From: Druceiella hillmani
Lineage: Eukaryota; Arthropoda; Insecta; Lepidoptera; Hepialidae
Direction of reading: 5' to 3'
Assembly: GCA_039881145.1 (NCBI GenBank)
Contig: JAYKKI010000060.1
Coordinates: forward strand, 11,122,501 to 11,186,500
Length of the DNA: 64,000 nt
Position numbers and translations under genes: made by a program. The notes below the pieces were generated by a model. It searched no databases, was not told the DNA's origin, and saw only the letters and a program-made list of their open reading frames with translations. Below are positions 21,990 to 33,981 of the stretch, piece after piece; the first letter of the stretch is position 1, and each line of letters starts with the position of its first letter.

Positions 21990-23420
21990 AAACTTTTCAA
22001 AGTACAAAGAAAATGATCCACATGCTTAGAGACTGATAGTTATATTGGCAGTTTTATAGCATGAACTTTAATTACAATCCATAAAATTTAGTCAAATTTA
22101 CTATTTTAATCCACGTTCCTAGATATTATATCTAGGAAAAATAATACCAGTACCTAAGTAATACATGAAAAACCCTAATTAAATCTATTTTGATATACGT
22201 AAATGTTGGTCATTGGATAAATCACTTTTATTCCACGAAAATATTAAATGCTGTGAAAATTGGAATATAATTATATAATTATTAATTTGAATAAAACATT
22301 TTCTATTTTAAATTGTCATAACATAACGTAATATTTTCTTCTTTTATTAAATTTACATATGTCTCTTAATCTCCTGAAAATGCATAACCGTTTCCAGTTT
22401 TTTCACTTTCAACGAGATGAATATTAAAAAACAATTTATATAATATAAAAGCTAAGGGAATATATTAGATTTAATACGAATATGAGCTCTAACGCTTTCG
22501 TTCAAAACTTAAGCTATATTATGATTTATATAAAATAAAGCTATATTATGATTTATATAAATCTATATTATGATTTACATAATTTAATAAAAAAATATTT
22601 TTCTGGTAGTTTTTAATAAAGCTATATTATGATTTATATAATTTTATTTCATATAAAAGCTAAGGGAATATATTAGATTTAATACGAATATGAGCTCTAA
22701 CGCTTTCGTTCAAAACTTTCCCTAAATGTATGTTCAGGAAAATAGATTTGAATTTATTTTATTTGTTTTACCAAACTTTTTCGTTAGTGGCAAAATTTAG
22801 TGGAGTAAAATCATGAAGAATGGTGATTTTTTTTATCTCAGTTTGTATTTGATAAGCTTATAAATCTGATAAATATCCTATGACAATGCCACGAAAATTT
22901 TCTATTTCTTTTCTAAGTATGATTAAAAAACAAATGTAACTTAAATTAAAAAAAAAATTTGATAGGTCTGTTTCTTTTGTGTACATTATAATACGCATTA
23001 ATTTTTGAGGAAATTTTCAAATGCAAAACCAGAAATATTGAAAATGGTGTTTACATGTTTAACCAAATAATCTTAAATAGTCTATAGTAGATACTGTTAA
23101 TTTATTCATCTTTGAAGCGTAAAGACTAAAATATATTACGGAAGTTAATAACATTGCATAAATAGCGAAAAATGTTAACAAGTAATCAATCACAGATTAC
23201 AGATCACGACACCATGTATTGGAAATTGCAGCAAATCGTGAACAATCCAACACCTTGCAATTTTTTTCTTAGGAATATGAGACAAGCCAAAAGAGGTCAA
23301 AATTGACAAAATTATTCTTATCTACGTTGATAGATACCCCACTATTTCTCGAAGAGTTTTATTAACATCACTTCTTATTGAGCGGTCACAGAGATTAATA
23401 TGGTGAACGCGAGACGAATC
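21990..23420 (+). repeat. Old partial third copy of the duplicated unit
   Basis: The segment aligns with 2027-3990 of copy 1 in the same orientation, but with many substitutions. Shared landmarks include the 'gatccacatgcttagagac' block, the 'attagatttaatayraatatgagct' block and the 'aaatgcaaaaccagaaatat' block, ending at 'gagacgaatc'. It lacks the interval with the 26-bp hairpin, the TA array and most of the sequence between ~2540 and 2940, and also lacks 3016-3519. Those parts are therefore likely later insertions in copies 1 and 2, or deletions here. It carries its own local direct duplication at 22443-22718. Confidence 0.88.
22443..22718. repeat. Local direct duplication within copy 3
   Basis: A block of about 67 bp at 22443-22510 recurs at 22652-22718. 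Between them the motif 'gctatattatgatttatata' appears about four times in variants (22512, 22537, 22565, 22618 regions). The corresponding place in copies 1 and 2 has the block only once, so the duplication occurred in copy 3. Confidence 0.85.
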
Positions 23421-26091
23421 ATTAGGGTGTTAGCGTATTTGATTATTGTGAAATTTGTGTAGTATTTTGTTTACTATCTTTTTCTCCTAAAGCTTATTCA
23501 GTGTGAAATAAAGTGTTAGGTCTGTAATAAACTAAAATAGAGTGTTTGAAATCAATTCTGGTACGTTTAGTCTTATCTCTGTTGATATTTAATCAAATTA
23601 AATTTATTTTATATTTTTTTTTTAAATAAAATATAACTCATCTTACTTATTAACTATTTGACTTAGCGATTCTTATTCTTAACCACTATCGATATAAACT
23701 AGAAATTTGGTGTATATATGACTTTTATAACGAAACCATACACAATAACAAAGAGGTTCTAAAAGGTCCCTAAGGAATTAAAAATAAATGAAGGTTAATT
23801 TATACATTTGTTTATACTGCCCGTAAAATTGATTTTAGAAATATATTATTTGAATAATATTTTCATTTCACAACGCAGCCAATTATTTAGGATGTCTTTG
23901 AAAATAAAGTAAATGGCACAAAAAATGTTACAACCTAAATTTTTCATGTCATTTGACATAATAGAAAACTACCAGCTTTCGAACATTGTTTTGGAAGAAG
24001 TTATACGTCAAAACTTGCAAATTGCTCATATTCTGCCAGCACTCAGATCTACTTATATTTGCAATAAATATGGAGAAAGTTCTTCAGAAAATTTCAAACT
24101 AAAAATGGGGAACATGGGGAACACTTCTCACAAATTAATTTTCTATCGTCATTATTTACAAGAAAGTTTATAAATAAAACGAGATCATTTCTTGTTTTAG
24201 AAAAAGGTTTATTAATATCTTGTGTGGAATTAAAAAAAAAATAAAAATTGTAAGGCGAGATATTATTTACGTTTTGTTGGAAAAATGATACTAATAGAAA
24301 GGAGAGTATATATTTTCATTGTAACCAGGAAAGTTTCTCGAATTTTATATTTTTAAATGCAGGTTATTATTAACACCAACTGAAACAGTTATCAAAATCA
24401 TTAATTATCATCCTGCCACATGCTTCACTCAGTAGGAAGTGTCCTGATTTATGATACAATTATATTTAATTGGATCCGAATAAGCATTTCCTTCGATTGG
24501 TTGTAATGAGATAATTATATTTTTCCATTAAAAATGTGTTATAACAACATTAAATTAAATTATTTTTTATATTAAAAAAAACAAAAATTGTATTTTAAGC
24601 TGTCACTTTTGAAAGATATTCACAATCATTTTATACTTGCATTATACAGAAAATGTTTTGCAGTGTACTACAAAATTTTAGAGTATGCTAAACATAAGTA
24701 TACAAAGTTTGTTCTCAGTATCTGTGTTCGTCTGAATTTCTTAAATAATTTATTAAAATAATATCTCGTCTTTATTTACTTCCCCAACGATAGTGTGACT
24801 CTTGTATACTTTATTTTATTTCACATTGATATTGTTAGTACATAAGATTTTGACATATTTTTTCTGTCTTTATTTTTTTTTCATTTACATAACATTTTTT
24901 TTGTATTTATTTATCGTCACCTGTATCAATAATCCCAAACTACCACGTTATTAATATTTCTCATTTGTGGCTTTTGTGTTTGGTCATAATGAATTGTTTC
25001 TGTAGAAATAAATCTGCCTCAGTGCATTTACTTTTGAAATGTCATTAAAGTTTAATAAAAAAATATTTCGTTCAAAATAATTAACTACCTACAGAGAACT
25101 AACAAGTGTAATTTTTCTTTCTTATTGACAAGCGAAAAGAATAAAAACGACGTGGCATTTGTTATTAATTGAGATGTTTGAAGGTTCATGTTAGAAAATT
25201 ATTAGTATTATTACTAAAAAAAAATTTGATTGCATTTAACATAAATACCGCTCCATTAATTAATTCTATTTTCTCTCTTTTTATGTATTAATTAATTTTT
25301 AATCTTATTGTTTATATTTTTCTACAACGCAAAAATCTGTACTAAACCGTATGTCTGTATGACTTAGTGCAATTATGCTAAGCATTAGCTTTTATCGCAT
25401 GAGGTCGGTTCAATAAAGGTAAGATTTTTTTTTATTAATTTTATAATAGTTTGTTTTAATACCTATGTTTATAATACCTATGTTTTGTTATATATTATTA
25501 TCTTCACCAAAATTCATATAAAAAAAAAACATTTTGTAAACACTTGGTTCTAAATATTTAGTTGTGATTTGAAGTCGTTTTTATTTTAATTCGTCGTCAA
25601 TTCCTTAACAATAACCTAAATTTAATTTACGTTTTCTATTTTAATACATAAACGTTCCTTTGTGAAACATTCAAGGTTTATTGGTTTAACGAAACCTCCA
25701 AGCTAACCTCCAAGCCCCTGGTTAATAAATGTAAGGAAATGTGACGTAGCTTCGACTCATTTTATATACATAAGAAAATTTACTTATATTCGTAGAAAGT
25801 GGTTAATGTGGTTAATAGAATAATGCGATAAAAATGTTTCACAGTAATTTTCAGATAATTTTCGGTAGATCGGGGAGAAACATACCAGATTTTTTTTTAA
25901 ATTAATAATATTTTTTTTCGTGCGTGACACGGTTTAAAATACCTTATAATAATTATTCCATATTACAATGAAAGATAAACGAAAACTAAAATATTTCATC
26001 ATAGTATAAGAAATGACCGATTTATAATATTTGAAATACAGTGAATTATATAAATATCCTTCTCTTCTATTTCAGCTATAGTCAAAGTGGT
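23421..26091. other. AT-rich stretch without supported genes
   Basis: No repeat family, RNA gene or convincing coding segment is seen. The only open frame of note (23913-24173, + strand, starts with ATG, MAQKMLQPKFF...) has no recognisable domain and ordinary AT-rich composition. I treat it as probably non-coding. Confidence 0.6.
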
Positions 26092-26282
26092 GATTGTGGT
26101 GATACATGGTGAAGAGGTGCATAGTTGAGTTTTTTACTGAGTGTTGCCTTTTTTCCAACGTTTGCCTGAAGTCTACAAATTACATCTTTATCGCATCCGT
26201 TCTTGAGAGAAATTGGGAAGACTGAGCACTTGAACAAATAAATCTTAAGATTTTTCGTTATTCTTCTGTCTTTATTGCCAGA
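26092..26282 (-). pseudogene. Unidentified open segment with weak integrin-alpha resemblance
   Basis: On the minus strand an open frame without an ATG reads ...KCSVFPISLKNGCDKDVI and continues CRLQANVGKKATLSKK before a stop. The spacing FxxxLKNGC-x-x-D-x-x-C followed by L-x-A resembles the cysteine motif found in the extracellular thigh/calf region of integrin alpha chains (KxCGxDxxCxxxLxLxA). The match is short, lacks the invariant Gly, and no flanking integrin segments were found. It could be an exon relic or a coincidence. The adjacent 26390-26460 region is also less AT-rich but carries stops in all frames. Confidence 0.2.
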
Positions 26283-28837
26283 TTATATCAAGTCTTTCTG
26301 ATGTAGATCTATTAAAAGTATATCGTCATTTTATTTATTTTTCGCTGCCACCTCTTTTGGAAATTAAAGAAACGAGGTTATTTCAGCTACGTACAACCTT
26401 GTAACTCGCAAGGCTTTGAATGTCAGTTGAGTTCTGCAGAACCTGGTCTACTACCGTGATTTATGTTTTTTCTCTCTTAAGAGCAAGTTAGGAGTAAACA
26501 AGTTAAGAAATCTTTAATCACCATTTTTCTGTATGCACGCAGGAGAGTATCGTCAATGTGCTGTTAATTACATTCTTATCTAGTTCGTGTTAATTTAAAA
26601 CATGGAAATATGTGTGATTGTGGGAATTTTATGTTGCAGTAAAATATACATAAGACGAAAATTATTTAGAGAATAAATCATCATATATAAATAATTAATA
26701 AAATTGACCGCTTCGATACTTTAAAGTATTTTTAATTCTAATACTTTTCATAGAAAAAAAGAAATTTATTTCAAAGTTAAAACTTTATTTTGGTATCAAT
26801 TAGCTAATATAGCACCTAACATTGAAAAGAATGCATCTAAAACTGATTTTGAGTCATATAATCCTACAACTTCCAAGAGCTTTAATATGTCGTTTATTGA
26901 AAAGAGTACACAGAGTAATTTGATTTTTTTCAAGCTCAAGGGCCATCACAATCATATCAAAGTTTAACACAGGTACATTTTTCAAGCCACAGATGAAATA
27001 GGCAAATACAATTGATGAAAACTGCTTCAGATATCGCACCATAAGTTTGAAATTTGTTCGTTGTATATAAAAAGCTTTACTCAGTTAGATTATGTATCAT
27101 GTACACGAAAACTGTGAAATTAAGTTTAAATAAGGAAACGTTTCTGTTTGTTCTTAGAAAAATATTGGATATTTGTTAAAATTTATGCCGAAAAAACTAG
27201 TCAGTTTTGACTGTTTAATTAGGGTTATGTAGTCAAATAAAACGGTTATAGTTTCAAAACCCCGATAGTCCACCTGTCTGTCTGTCGGCCACACACTTGT
27301 AGCTTCTATAGTATTAAATCTATATAAATAAAATATATCCTTCATTTCAGGTATATACACGAATATCCTTAATGAAAATGTAGCAAAATATTGAAAAACA
27401 TTTTTCTGACATACCTGTTCAAACAAGTAGAGTTGAACCAAACAAATTCTCTCCTATCGTCATTCAGTTAAAAGTTTGCGAAATACCAAGTTTGGAAATG
27501 GCCTGCAATAGAATCTTCCTTCTGTAATTTACAAACTATGGCTTTGAAAAAAGTTCAAAATATTATAATTTGATAATAAATTTCGAATGAAATTATTTCC
27601 ATAACTTGCGTTAAGAGTTTAAAGACAAACAGGTATCTATGGAACCCTAGGTTGTGCGTATTTCCACTTGCACTTATCCGGTTAACTATATTTAAGGTAA
27701 GAGCGCCAATTCTAGTATTTATTTAAATAATTACTGAACCATTTTATATTGTCGTGGCTAATTTATATAAAATCCCACGTAAAAAATATACTAGAGTATT
27801 GAGTATTTCCTTAATAAGTTAATTTGACTATAATAATTATATTAGTATATTTTTCTATTTAGTAACTTTGTGGAATATTTCAGTAAATTTTATGATTATT
27901 CTCTTTATTTGTGTGATTTTAAATCGTGTCATAACGATAGTATTGTATTGTAATTACGTTAAAAATCCTTTTCAAGCTTTTGACGTTATGCGTGCGTGCG
28001 TGCTGAACTTGCAATTATATTATTTTTATTCCACTGTTGTCCTAAAGTCAAAATGAATACCCTTTCTAGAATATTTTGCAATATTCTTTCTCGAACTTAC
28101 CCAAATTACACTGGCAACCATCTTTCAAAGAAAATATTGCAATCTGAATTGAAACACGATGTGCTTTCAGTATGAAGCAAACCAAACTTTAGCGTAAAAT
28201 TAAGTAGACCGTTGTTACATTTGAACGAGTATTAAATTGCTTTTCAATTGCATTTAACTCAATTAGTGAAGTATCCAATATTGATTAATATGAATCCATC
28301 AAGTATCTATTTTCTTAGTTTGTGAAATCAGCTCGAGTATTTTATTTTACGATTTATTTTTATATTTGAATATTGTCAAGTATATCTTCATAATCTAACC
28401 ATAAGATTAGAAATCGAGTGAGAAAAATAATTCGCAAGTACGATTGAAACAATAAAAAATCATGCTCATTTAATATATATATATCATGAATAATTTGCTT
28501 ACCAATTGTTATGAAACATAAATATTGTTATTGTTAATTCCATATAAACTTGGATTTTTCAAAACAAACTTAACGACCAATGATTTATATTTATAACCAT
28601 TCTTTTAATATGCATACCTCTCAAATAAACTGCTCATAGACATGTTTTCTCTACTGACCAATTGTGAAACCTTCCTGATCAAGTAATTATTTTGTAGCTC
28701 GACTGTTTACTAAGCAGATACATGATAATAAGTGCGGACTGATATTGGTTCAATTATTGTCAGTTTTTAACATTGTTTGCAGAACAAGGGTTCTAGCCTG
28801 ATTTTTATTCACTCTAAACATAATTTTTGTATGCTGC
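26283..28837. other. AT-rich stretch without supported genes
   Basis: Short open frames on the minus strand (26854-27042 and 27154-27441) have no recognisable motifs. Nothing else could be supported. Confidence 0.6.

Positions 28838-28923
<86 letters not shown>
28838..28923. repeat. (TA)n microsatellite
   Basis: About 85 bp of TA with a central 'cacacatatatgtatatg' interruption. Confidence 0.95.
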
Positions 28924-28927
<4 letters not shown>

Positions 28928-29080
28928 ATACTGGTATATTGTATAACTATCGGTAATATAATTAAACCTACACTGCGCCCCTGCAATATAAACTCACTAA
29001 CATAAGCAATGGACAAAACCAGGCTTCCGCTATTGTGTTTAAAACATATAAATGCTGTTGGTTGTTCCCAAGAGTTAATC

Positions 29081-29233
29081 TTTGCTAATATTCCACCTGA
29101 ATATGTTGTAATACGACGAAACCTAGGTCGTGGTAAAGAAATTAAAGTAAATAGAAATAATACAACATCATGTAGTTTCATTTAATTGTAAATAATGAAT
29201 TTCTACAAAATTAACGCTAAATATATTGAATAT
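29081..29233 (+). mobile_element. Penelope-like terminal element, locus 2
   Basis: This is a single-arm copy of the 21.6-kb family in plus orientation, from 'tttgctaatattccacctg' to 'aacgctaaatatattgaata'. The hammerhead-like core has CTGAATA instead of CTGAAGA, and stem II retains pairing through one wobble. Stem III CCTAGG and GTCGTGG are intact. It is likely inactive. It gives the outer end of the family: 'ttctacaaaattaacgc' then 'aaatatattgaata'. Confidence 0.7.
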
Positions 29234-29300
29234 CTTAGTTTTTATAAGGAGCATGAACTTACTTTTTTCATTCTAATTTTTGTTTCAGAAAAAAGAAAAT

Positions 29301-29720
29301 TTTGATTTTGTGCCTTTGCGTCATTAAATATACTTACACTTAAAATAATTAGGTTTAGTTTTTAAATCAAGAAAAGAAAAATTTCAAAATAACTGTAAAA
29401 CCAAACATAATTAATTGAATTGATTAAATCAGGTTTTTGCCTGTTTTCAATTTTACTCCTTCTACTCTCAACAAATATCCATATTTTTTGATAAATTATT
29501 ATACAATTTAAGTTAATTTGTGCCATTGCGTCACTAAATATACCTACACTTAACATAATTAAGTTCAGTTTCTAATTCAAAGAAGAAAAATTGGAAAAAA
29601 AACATTAATAGAAAAGATTAAAGATAGATTTTAGCCTATTTTGAATTTCACTCCCTCCACCCTTGAAAAAATGGTTTTATATTTTGTAATTAATAATTTT
29701 GAATTCTTTTGAGTCTGTAT
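29301..29720. repeat. Diverged tandem duplication, ~210-bp unit
   Basis: Blocks such as 'tgcctttgcgtcattaaata' at 29311 recur as 'tgccattgcgtcactaaata' at 29521, and the following sequence ('cttacacttaaaataattag') also recurs. Two units of about 210 bp differ at many sites. No function is assigned. Confidence 0.8.
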
Positions 29721-31654
29721 AAGAAATAAAGCCATCGAATACGAATAGTATCCCTTAACAGTAATGAACATGACTCTGAGAAACTTTTTCACTGTTCCTG
29801 TACATTAACTTTGCAGGTAACCTAGTGCAATTAAATAACTATATGTAAATTATTTCACAAAATAAATTTAATTATTTATCAGTCTATAATTTCATGCAAA
29901 CTTCCACCTAAACAGCGTCGGCTGTCGTAGTGAAAGGCCACTTTTCTCTGTTTTGAGACTTTCGCTTTACTATTTTCTCGATTTCTTTTTTAAGCTTTTG
30001 GTATAGTGGTAAGGAAATTTTTCTCATACATTTTAAAGAGATTTTTGTCATACATTTTATAGGACTTTTTTTATCCTTAACTTTGATGTTTATTTTAATC
30101 TGGATTTTATCAAGGAAAACTGCTGTACAGTTTGGTGTCTTAATTTAATGACCAGTTCATAGTATACATTTAGATAGTTTTAATTTAAAAACTAACAATT
30201 TGTCTTTGATGCAAATCAAGTCATTGATGCAAATAAAATAAGTCCAATATTAATAGGTTTCCTCTAAGTCATTGAGAAGTTCCTACGACCACTTTTTTCC
30301 TCAGACATCATCTCAAATTAAAGGTACCATATTATATTGTTGTCATCAAAATTACGTAAGTTTTCCGAGTTTCAAATCAAATCGATCATCAGAAGTGGGT
30401 TCAACCCAGTTTACTAGATTTGTTTATGTATACAGTTACATGCAAGTAAAGATAATAAAGGCGTGTTAAAAATACATGAATTTTGTCGACGTTTGAAGAA
30501 TTTTCAATAAGTTCTATTTATGGTTAAAATATATTTGATAGAAACGCGGGAATGCCAAAAAACTTGCCGGAATACTCACAACTTTATTTTTAGCCATGTT
30601 GTAATTGTTTATGGCCCCGTAATTATCAAATTTTTTGTCAAGTGCTTCAAGTCGGAGTAAAAGCTGGACGTATTTAGACCAGATGTTACAGCGGCAGTTT
30701 CTCACTACTACAGTGATATTAATAATACTATGATTGCAGATGGCAACAAAAAAATTGGATTTATCAAATTAATATTCATATTTGACATGTACGTTTAATA
30801 TATCTCGCCATAAATCTGTGTTCATCCAAGGTTTTCTAAAATTTTCTAATTAATTTCAAAAGTTTCATAAGTTATAATAATTTTGGGTTTTCAAATTCAA
30901 ATTATTTACGTGCCTTTCTAAGCTAAGAAAATTATGTCACTTTATTTTGTCGAGTAATCTGAACACAATTAGTGATTAGAGTCTGCTGAAACAGCCGAAA
31001 GCTGGTGATAGAAACTCTTAAGTGATATTTAGTAAACTAACGAAATGAGGACTCGTTTGACAAATCTTGCATATCGTAATTCAAAAAGCAAGAAAGTGAA
31101 CAGGTATGAAGGTATGTACGTGTATGTGTATACAGGGCCATAAAGCAACTAAGTGGATAGATAAGTACGAAACATGTGACAAATTTAGGCGTGTAATTGA
31201 TTAATAATTTGAAAAAAAATAAAGGAGACAACTTACTGAAAATATTATTGGGGTCAGACCTAGGCAATTGTGATGATGAGACACTTATCAACTACCGATG
31301 CTTTTCTATCTTACTCTCGCGTATATACGCATTAACACGCATACACATGAATGCCACATCAGACTTCGCACTGATTCCAAAAATCTCTAATGGTAGTAAT
31401 ATTTTATAAATATTTTCATGTTCGGAACGATATTTTGACGCTATTTATTATATATTATATTTAATATTATGTATTATATAAACGCTATATATTATAAATA
31501 CTCGTATTTTTAAGAACAAAAAAATCTCGAAAAAAGCAATATTTTGCAAATTTATTCATGTAGGGAAAAAATAATTTGCTGCGAAAGTTTCATTTGCTAT
31601 CCGTATTTATATTATTAATTAACTCACTAGAAGCAATGATAATTTCTTCCTCTT
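29721..31654. other. AT-rich stretch without supported genes
   Basis: Only short unrecognised open frames are present. A small repeat of 'cattttaaagagatttttgt' type occurs at 30020-30065. No RNA gene or transposon was recognised. Confidence 0.6.
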
Positions 31655-31945
31655 CTTATTGGCACTATGCCTAGAGCAGGCCAGGGCTATCCCAACGAGC
31701 TTTTTCCATCGGAGTCTATCAGATACTTTATGTTTCCAGTTGGTAATATTTAATATTTTTAAGTCTTTCTCGATATAATCAAGCCACCTGAGTGCAGATT
31801 TTCCTCATTTTCTGGTACCCCCTAGCTTCCCTGAGAGTTAGTAGCTTAGTTGGATTGTTATCCTCTAATTTAAATAAGCTTATAAGGTACCTTATTCGGC
31901 TTGATTTGATAACTTTGATAATGTCTGGTTTTTATATCCATTATA
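31655..31945 (-). pseudogene. Non-LTR retrotransposon reverse-transcriptase C-terminal tail, decayed
   Basis: On the minus strand the translation gives, from 31945 downward, a block like IRYLISLFKLEDNNPTKLLT, then LREARGYQKMRK, and after a frameshift near 31815 RWLDYIEKDLKILNITNWKH and KVSDRLRWKKLV. This matches the conserved tail of RTE/R1-type LINE polyproteins (IRWLGHVxRMEDxRxPK ... RGRPxLRWLDDVEKDLxxLGxxNWRxxAxDRxxWRxLV). Only the 3' end of the ORF is present. It contains frameshifts and stops, so it is a dead 5'-truncated insertion or fragment. Confidence 0.75.
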
Positions 31946-32173
31946 CATTTTGAGATTTTGAAAAATTCGCCAAACCTTATTTTTTTGGAGAGCACGGAAG
32001 ATTTTGCAAGTAACGTATATATTTAAGCGTGGTTTTCTTGTTGATCACATAAAATATGAAAAAAAAAATTATAGTTGTCGTATGTTCCGTGATCGGCCAA
32101 AATGTTACACTTAACATTCACGAGCAGCATATTGGTTGAAATTCCTCCATGAGATTAAACGTTAATAATTCTC

Positions 32174-32592
32174 GTCATATTTATATTTATATTCATATTC
32201 ATATTCATATTTATATTCGTATTCGTATTCGTATTCGCATTCGCATTCGCATTCGCATTGGTATTCGTATTCGTATTCGTATTCGTATTCGTATTCGAAT
32301 TCGTATTCGTATTCATATTCGTAATCGTATTCGTATTCGTATTCGTATTCGTATTCGTATTCGCATTCGCATTCGCATTCGTATTCGTATTCGTATTCGT
32401 ATTCGTATTTGTATTCGTATTCATATCCGTATTCGTATTCGTATTCGTATTCGTATTCGTATTCCTTTTCGTATTCGTATTCGTATTCGTATTCGTATTC
32501 GTATTCGTATTCGTATTCGTATTCGTAGTCGTATTCGTATTCGCATTCGTATTCATATTCGTATTCATATTCATATTTATATTTATATTTAT
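32174..32592. repeat. Hexanucleotide array (TATTCG)n with graded edges
   Basis: About 70 units of a six-base repeat. The middle is mostly ATTCGT, with blocks of ATTCGC. Both outer edges grade through ATTCAT into ATTTAT units, so the CpG-containing version occupies the centre and the CpG-decayed versions the edges. Open frames on both strands are composition artefacts (Ile-Arg, Asn-Thr and Val-Phe dipeptide runs). Confidence 0.97.
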
Positions 32593-32823
32593 CACGGTAC
32601 CGTGGCTAATATAACATTTATACGTTATTGCGATTAATTAATGGCCAAATATGCAACATTGTACTAAATTAAGGGTTACACTATTTAATCGTACTTTGCA
32701 GATTAATTTTGCGACCTCCTTATTTCTTTCTTTCCTCTATCGTTCATGTTACTGCTATTCAAGGCGAAATTTTTCAATAATGTGTATTTAGTACTAGTGA
32801 TATATCATGATTCATTCAGGTTC

Positions 32824-32919
32824 AAGTATTTATACTCTTATATTAGAGTTTTGATGTAAGTATTTATGCTCTTATATTAGAATTTTGATACAAGTATTTT
32901 ATGCTCTTATATTAGACCC
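32824..32919. repeat. 34-bp tandem repeat, three units
   Basis: The unit begins 'aagtatttatactcttatat' at 32824, 32858 and 32892, with few differences. It directly adjoins the GC-rich motif at 32930. Confidence 0.93.
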
Positions 32920-32929
32920 GAATGATTAG

Positions 32930-32965
32930 TTAAATCCCGCGCGGGCCGACTTGCGCTCCCTCCCA
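32930..32965. other. GC-rich conserved motif beginning TTAA (inverted partner at 54963)
   Basis: The motif reads TTAAATCCCGCGCGGGCCGA and continues CTTGCGCTCCCTCCC. It contains the 10-bp palindrome CCCGCGCGGG. The reverse complement recurs at 54963-55000 with three or four substitutions. In this AT-rich sequence a ~36-bp GC-rich match is not a chance event. It may be the end of a TTAA-targeting DNA transposon or a conserved short repeat. Confidence 0.65.
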
Positions 32966-33746
32966 CCGTTCCACGTCTCACTCTTTACCTACAATACGCC
33001 GCTATCCACCGATTTAATTTTCTACCTAGTCTTTTCTTCATCGTAAATTCAGAACTATCTGAGATATAAAATGTCAAATATCTACAGCAGTTTACGAATT
33101 AATACCATTCGTCGAATTGAAACAACTTGTACAGACGACATTAGATTCGTTTATTTTATGATTGGTTTTCTAAAGTTAAATCGTTGTTGAGTTGTCAAGT
33201 ATGCAAACGAAAACATATATAAAAATCGCAAAGAGATACTTAAATTTTATTCATTTTTATGTAGTATATAGTAAGTAAAATATGGCTGAAAAATTGATCT
33301 TCGTCTCTTATTTTCTCATAAATTTGCTATTTTATATTTACTAGGGTATATCCATTCTCATAAACTTCGGCCTTCATCCTAATAAAATCATGAGGAATCC
33401 TCGATGTATTTAGGATTTCGCAAGAATTTCAAAAGGTAAAAAACGAAATCTTTCAAATATACTTACGCGTTAGTCTGTTCGAACTATTTTTTTATCAGAA
33501 ACTATTTGATGTCAAGACTTGAAATATGGTATAGAGATAAAACACACTAACCCACACTATATGTAAAAAATATTCATAAGAAAATGTTATACCTGGCAAA
33601 TAAATTATTCGATATTTTCCTTTTAATTACTTTTAATTATGGAACCTATCAATTGACAAATATCTTCCAATGAATACAAAGCATTTATTTTAGAATTTTT
33701 TGTAAGGCAATACTGGATATATTGCTAGAAATACCCCCAAATTTAT

Positions 33747-33981
33747 TTCACAATTAAATGAAACTACGTGATGTAATATTATTTCCACTTTCTTTAAGTT
33801 CTTTACCACGACCTAGGTTTCGTTGTATTATAACAACTTCAGGTGGACTATAAAAGATATTTTTTAATAGTTTTTTAGTATTTGCAAACTTAAATAATGT
33901 AGAAATAATACTACATCATGTAGTTTCATTTAATTGTGAATAATAAATCTCTACAATATTAATGCCAAATATATTCAATAT
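33747..33981. mobile_element. Fold-back Penelope-like terminal element, locus 3
   Basis: The left arm at 33747-33850 is in minus orientation and contains the hammerhead-like region. The right arm at 33898-33981 is in plus orientation and holds only the distal half ('tagaaataatactacatcat' to 'ccaaatatattcaata'). On the minus strand the core reads CTGAAGT rather than CTGAAGA, and stem II has a mismatch, so the motif is mutated. Stem I (CCAC/GTGG) and CCTAGG are kept. The arrangement is again inverted and truncated. Confidence 0.65.

Noticed and set aside
23913..24173. 86-codon open frame beginning with ATG
   Set aside because: It has AT-rich codon use like the flanks and no recognised family. 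It is left as a note within the non-genic interval.
25340..25425. tRNA-like or structured RNA around 'gctaagcattagc'
   Set aside because: No cloverleaf or A/B box arrangement could be built.
32149..32637. Open frames of 118-162 codons on both strands across the hexanucleotide array
   Set aside because: A six-base repeat without stop codons is open in several frames by necessity. The peptides are pure dipeptide repeats.
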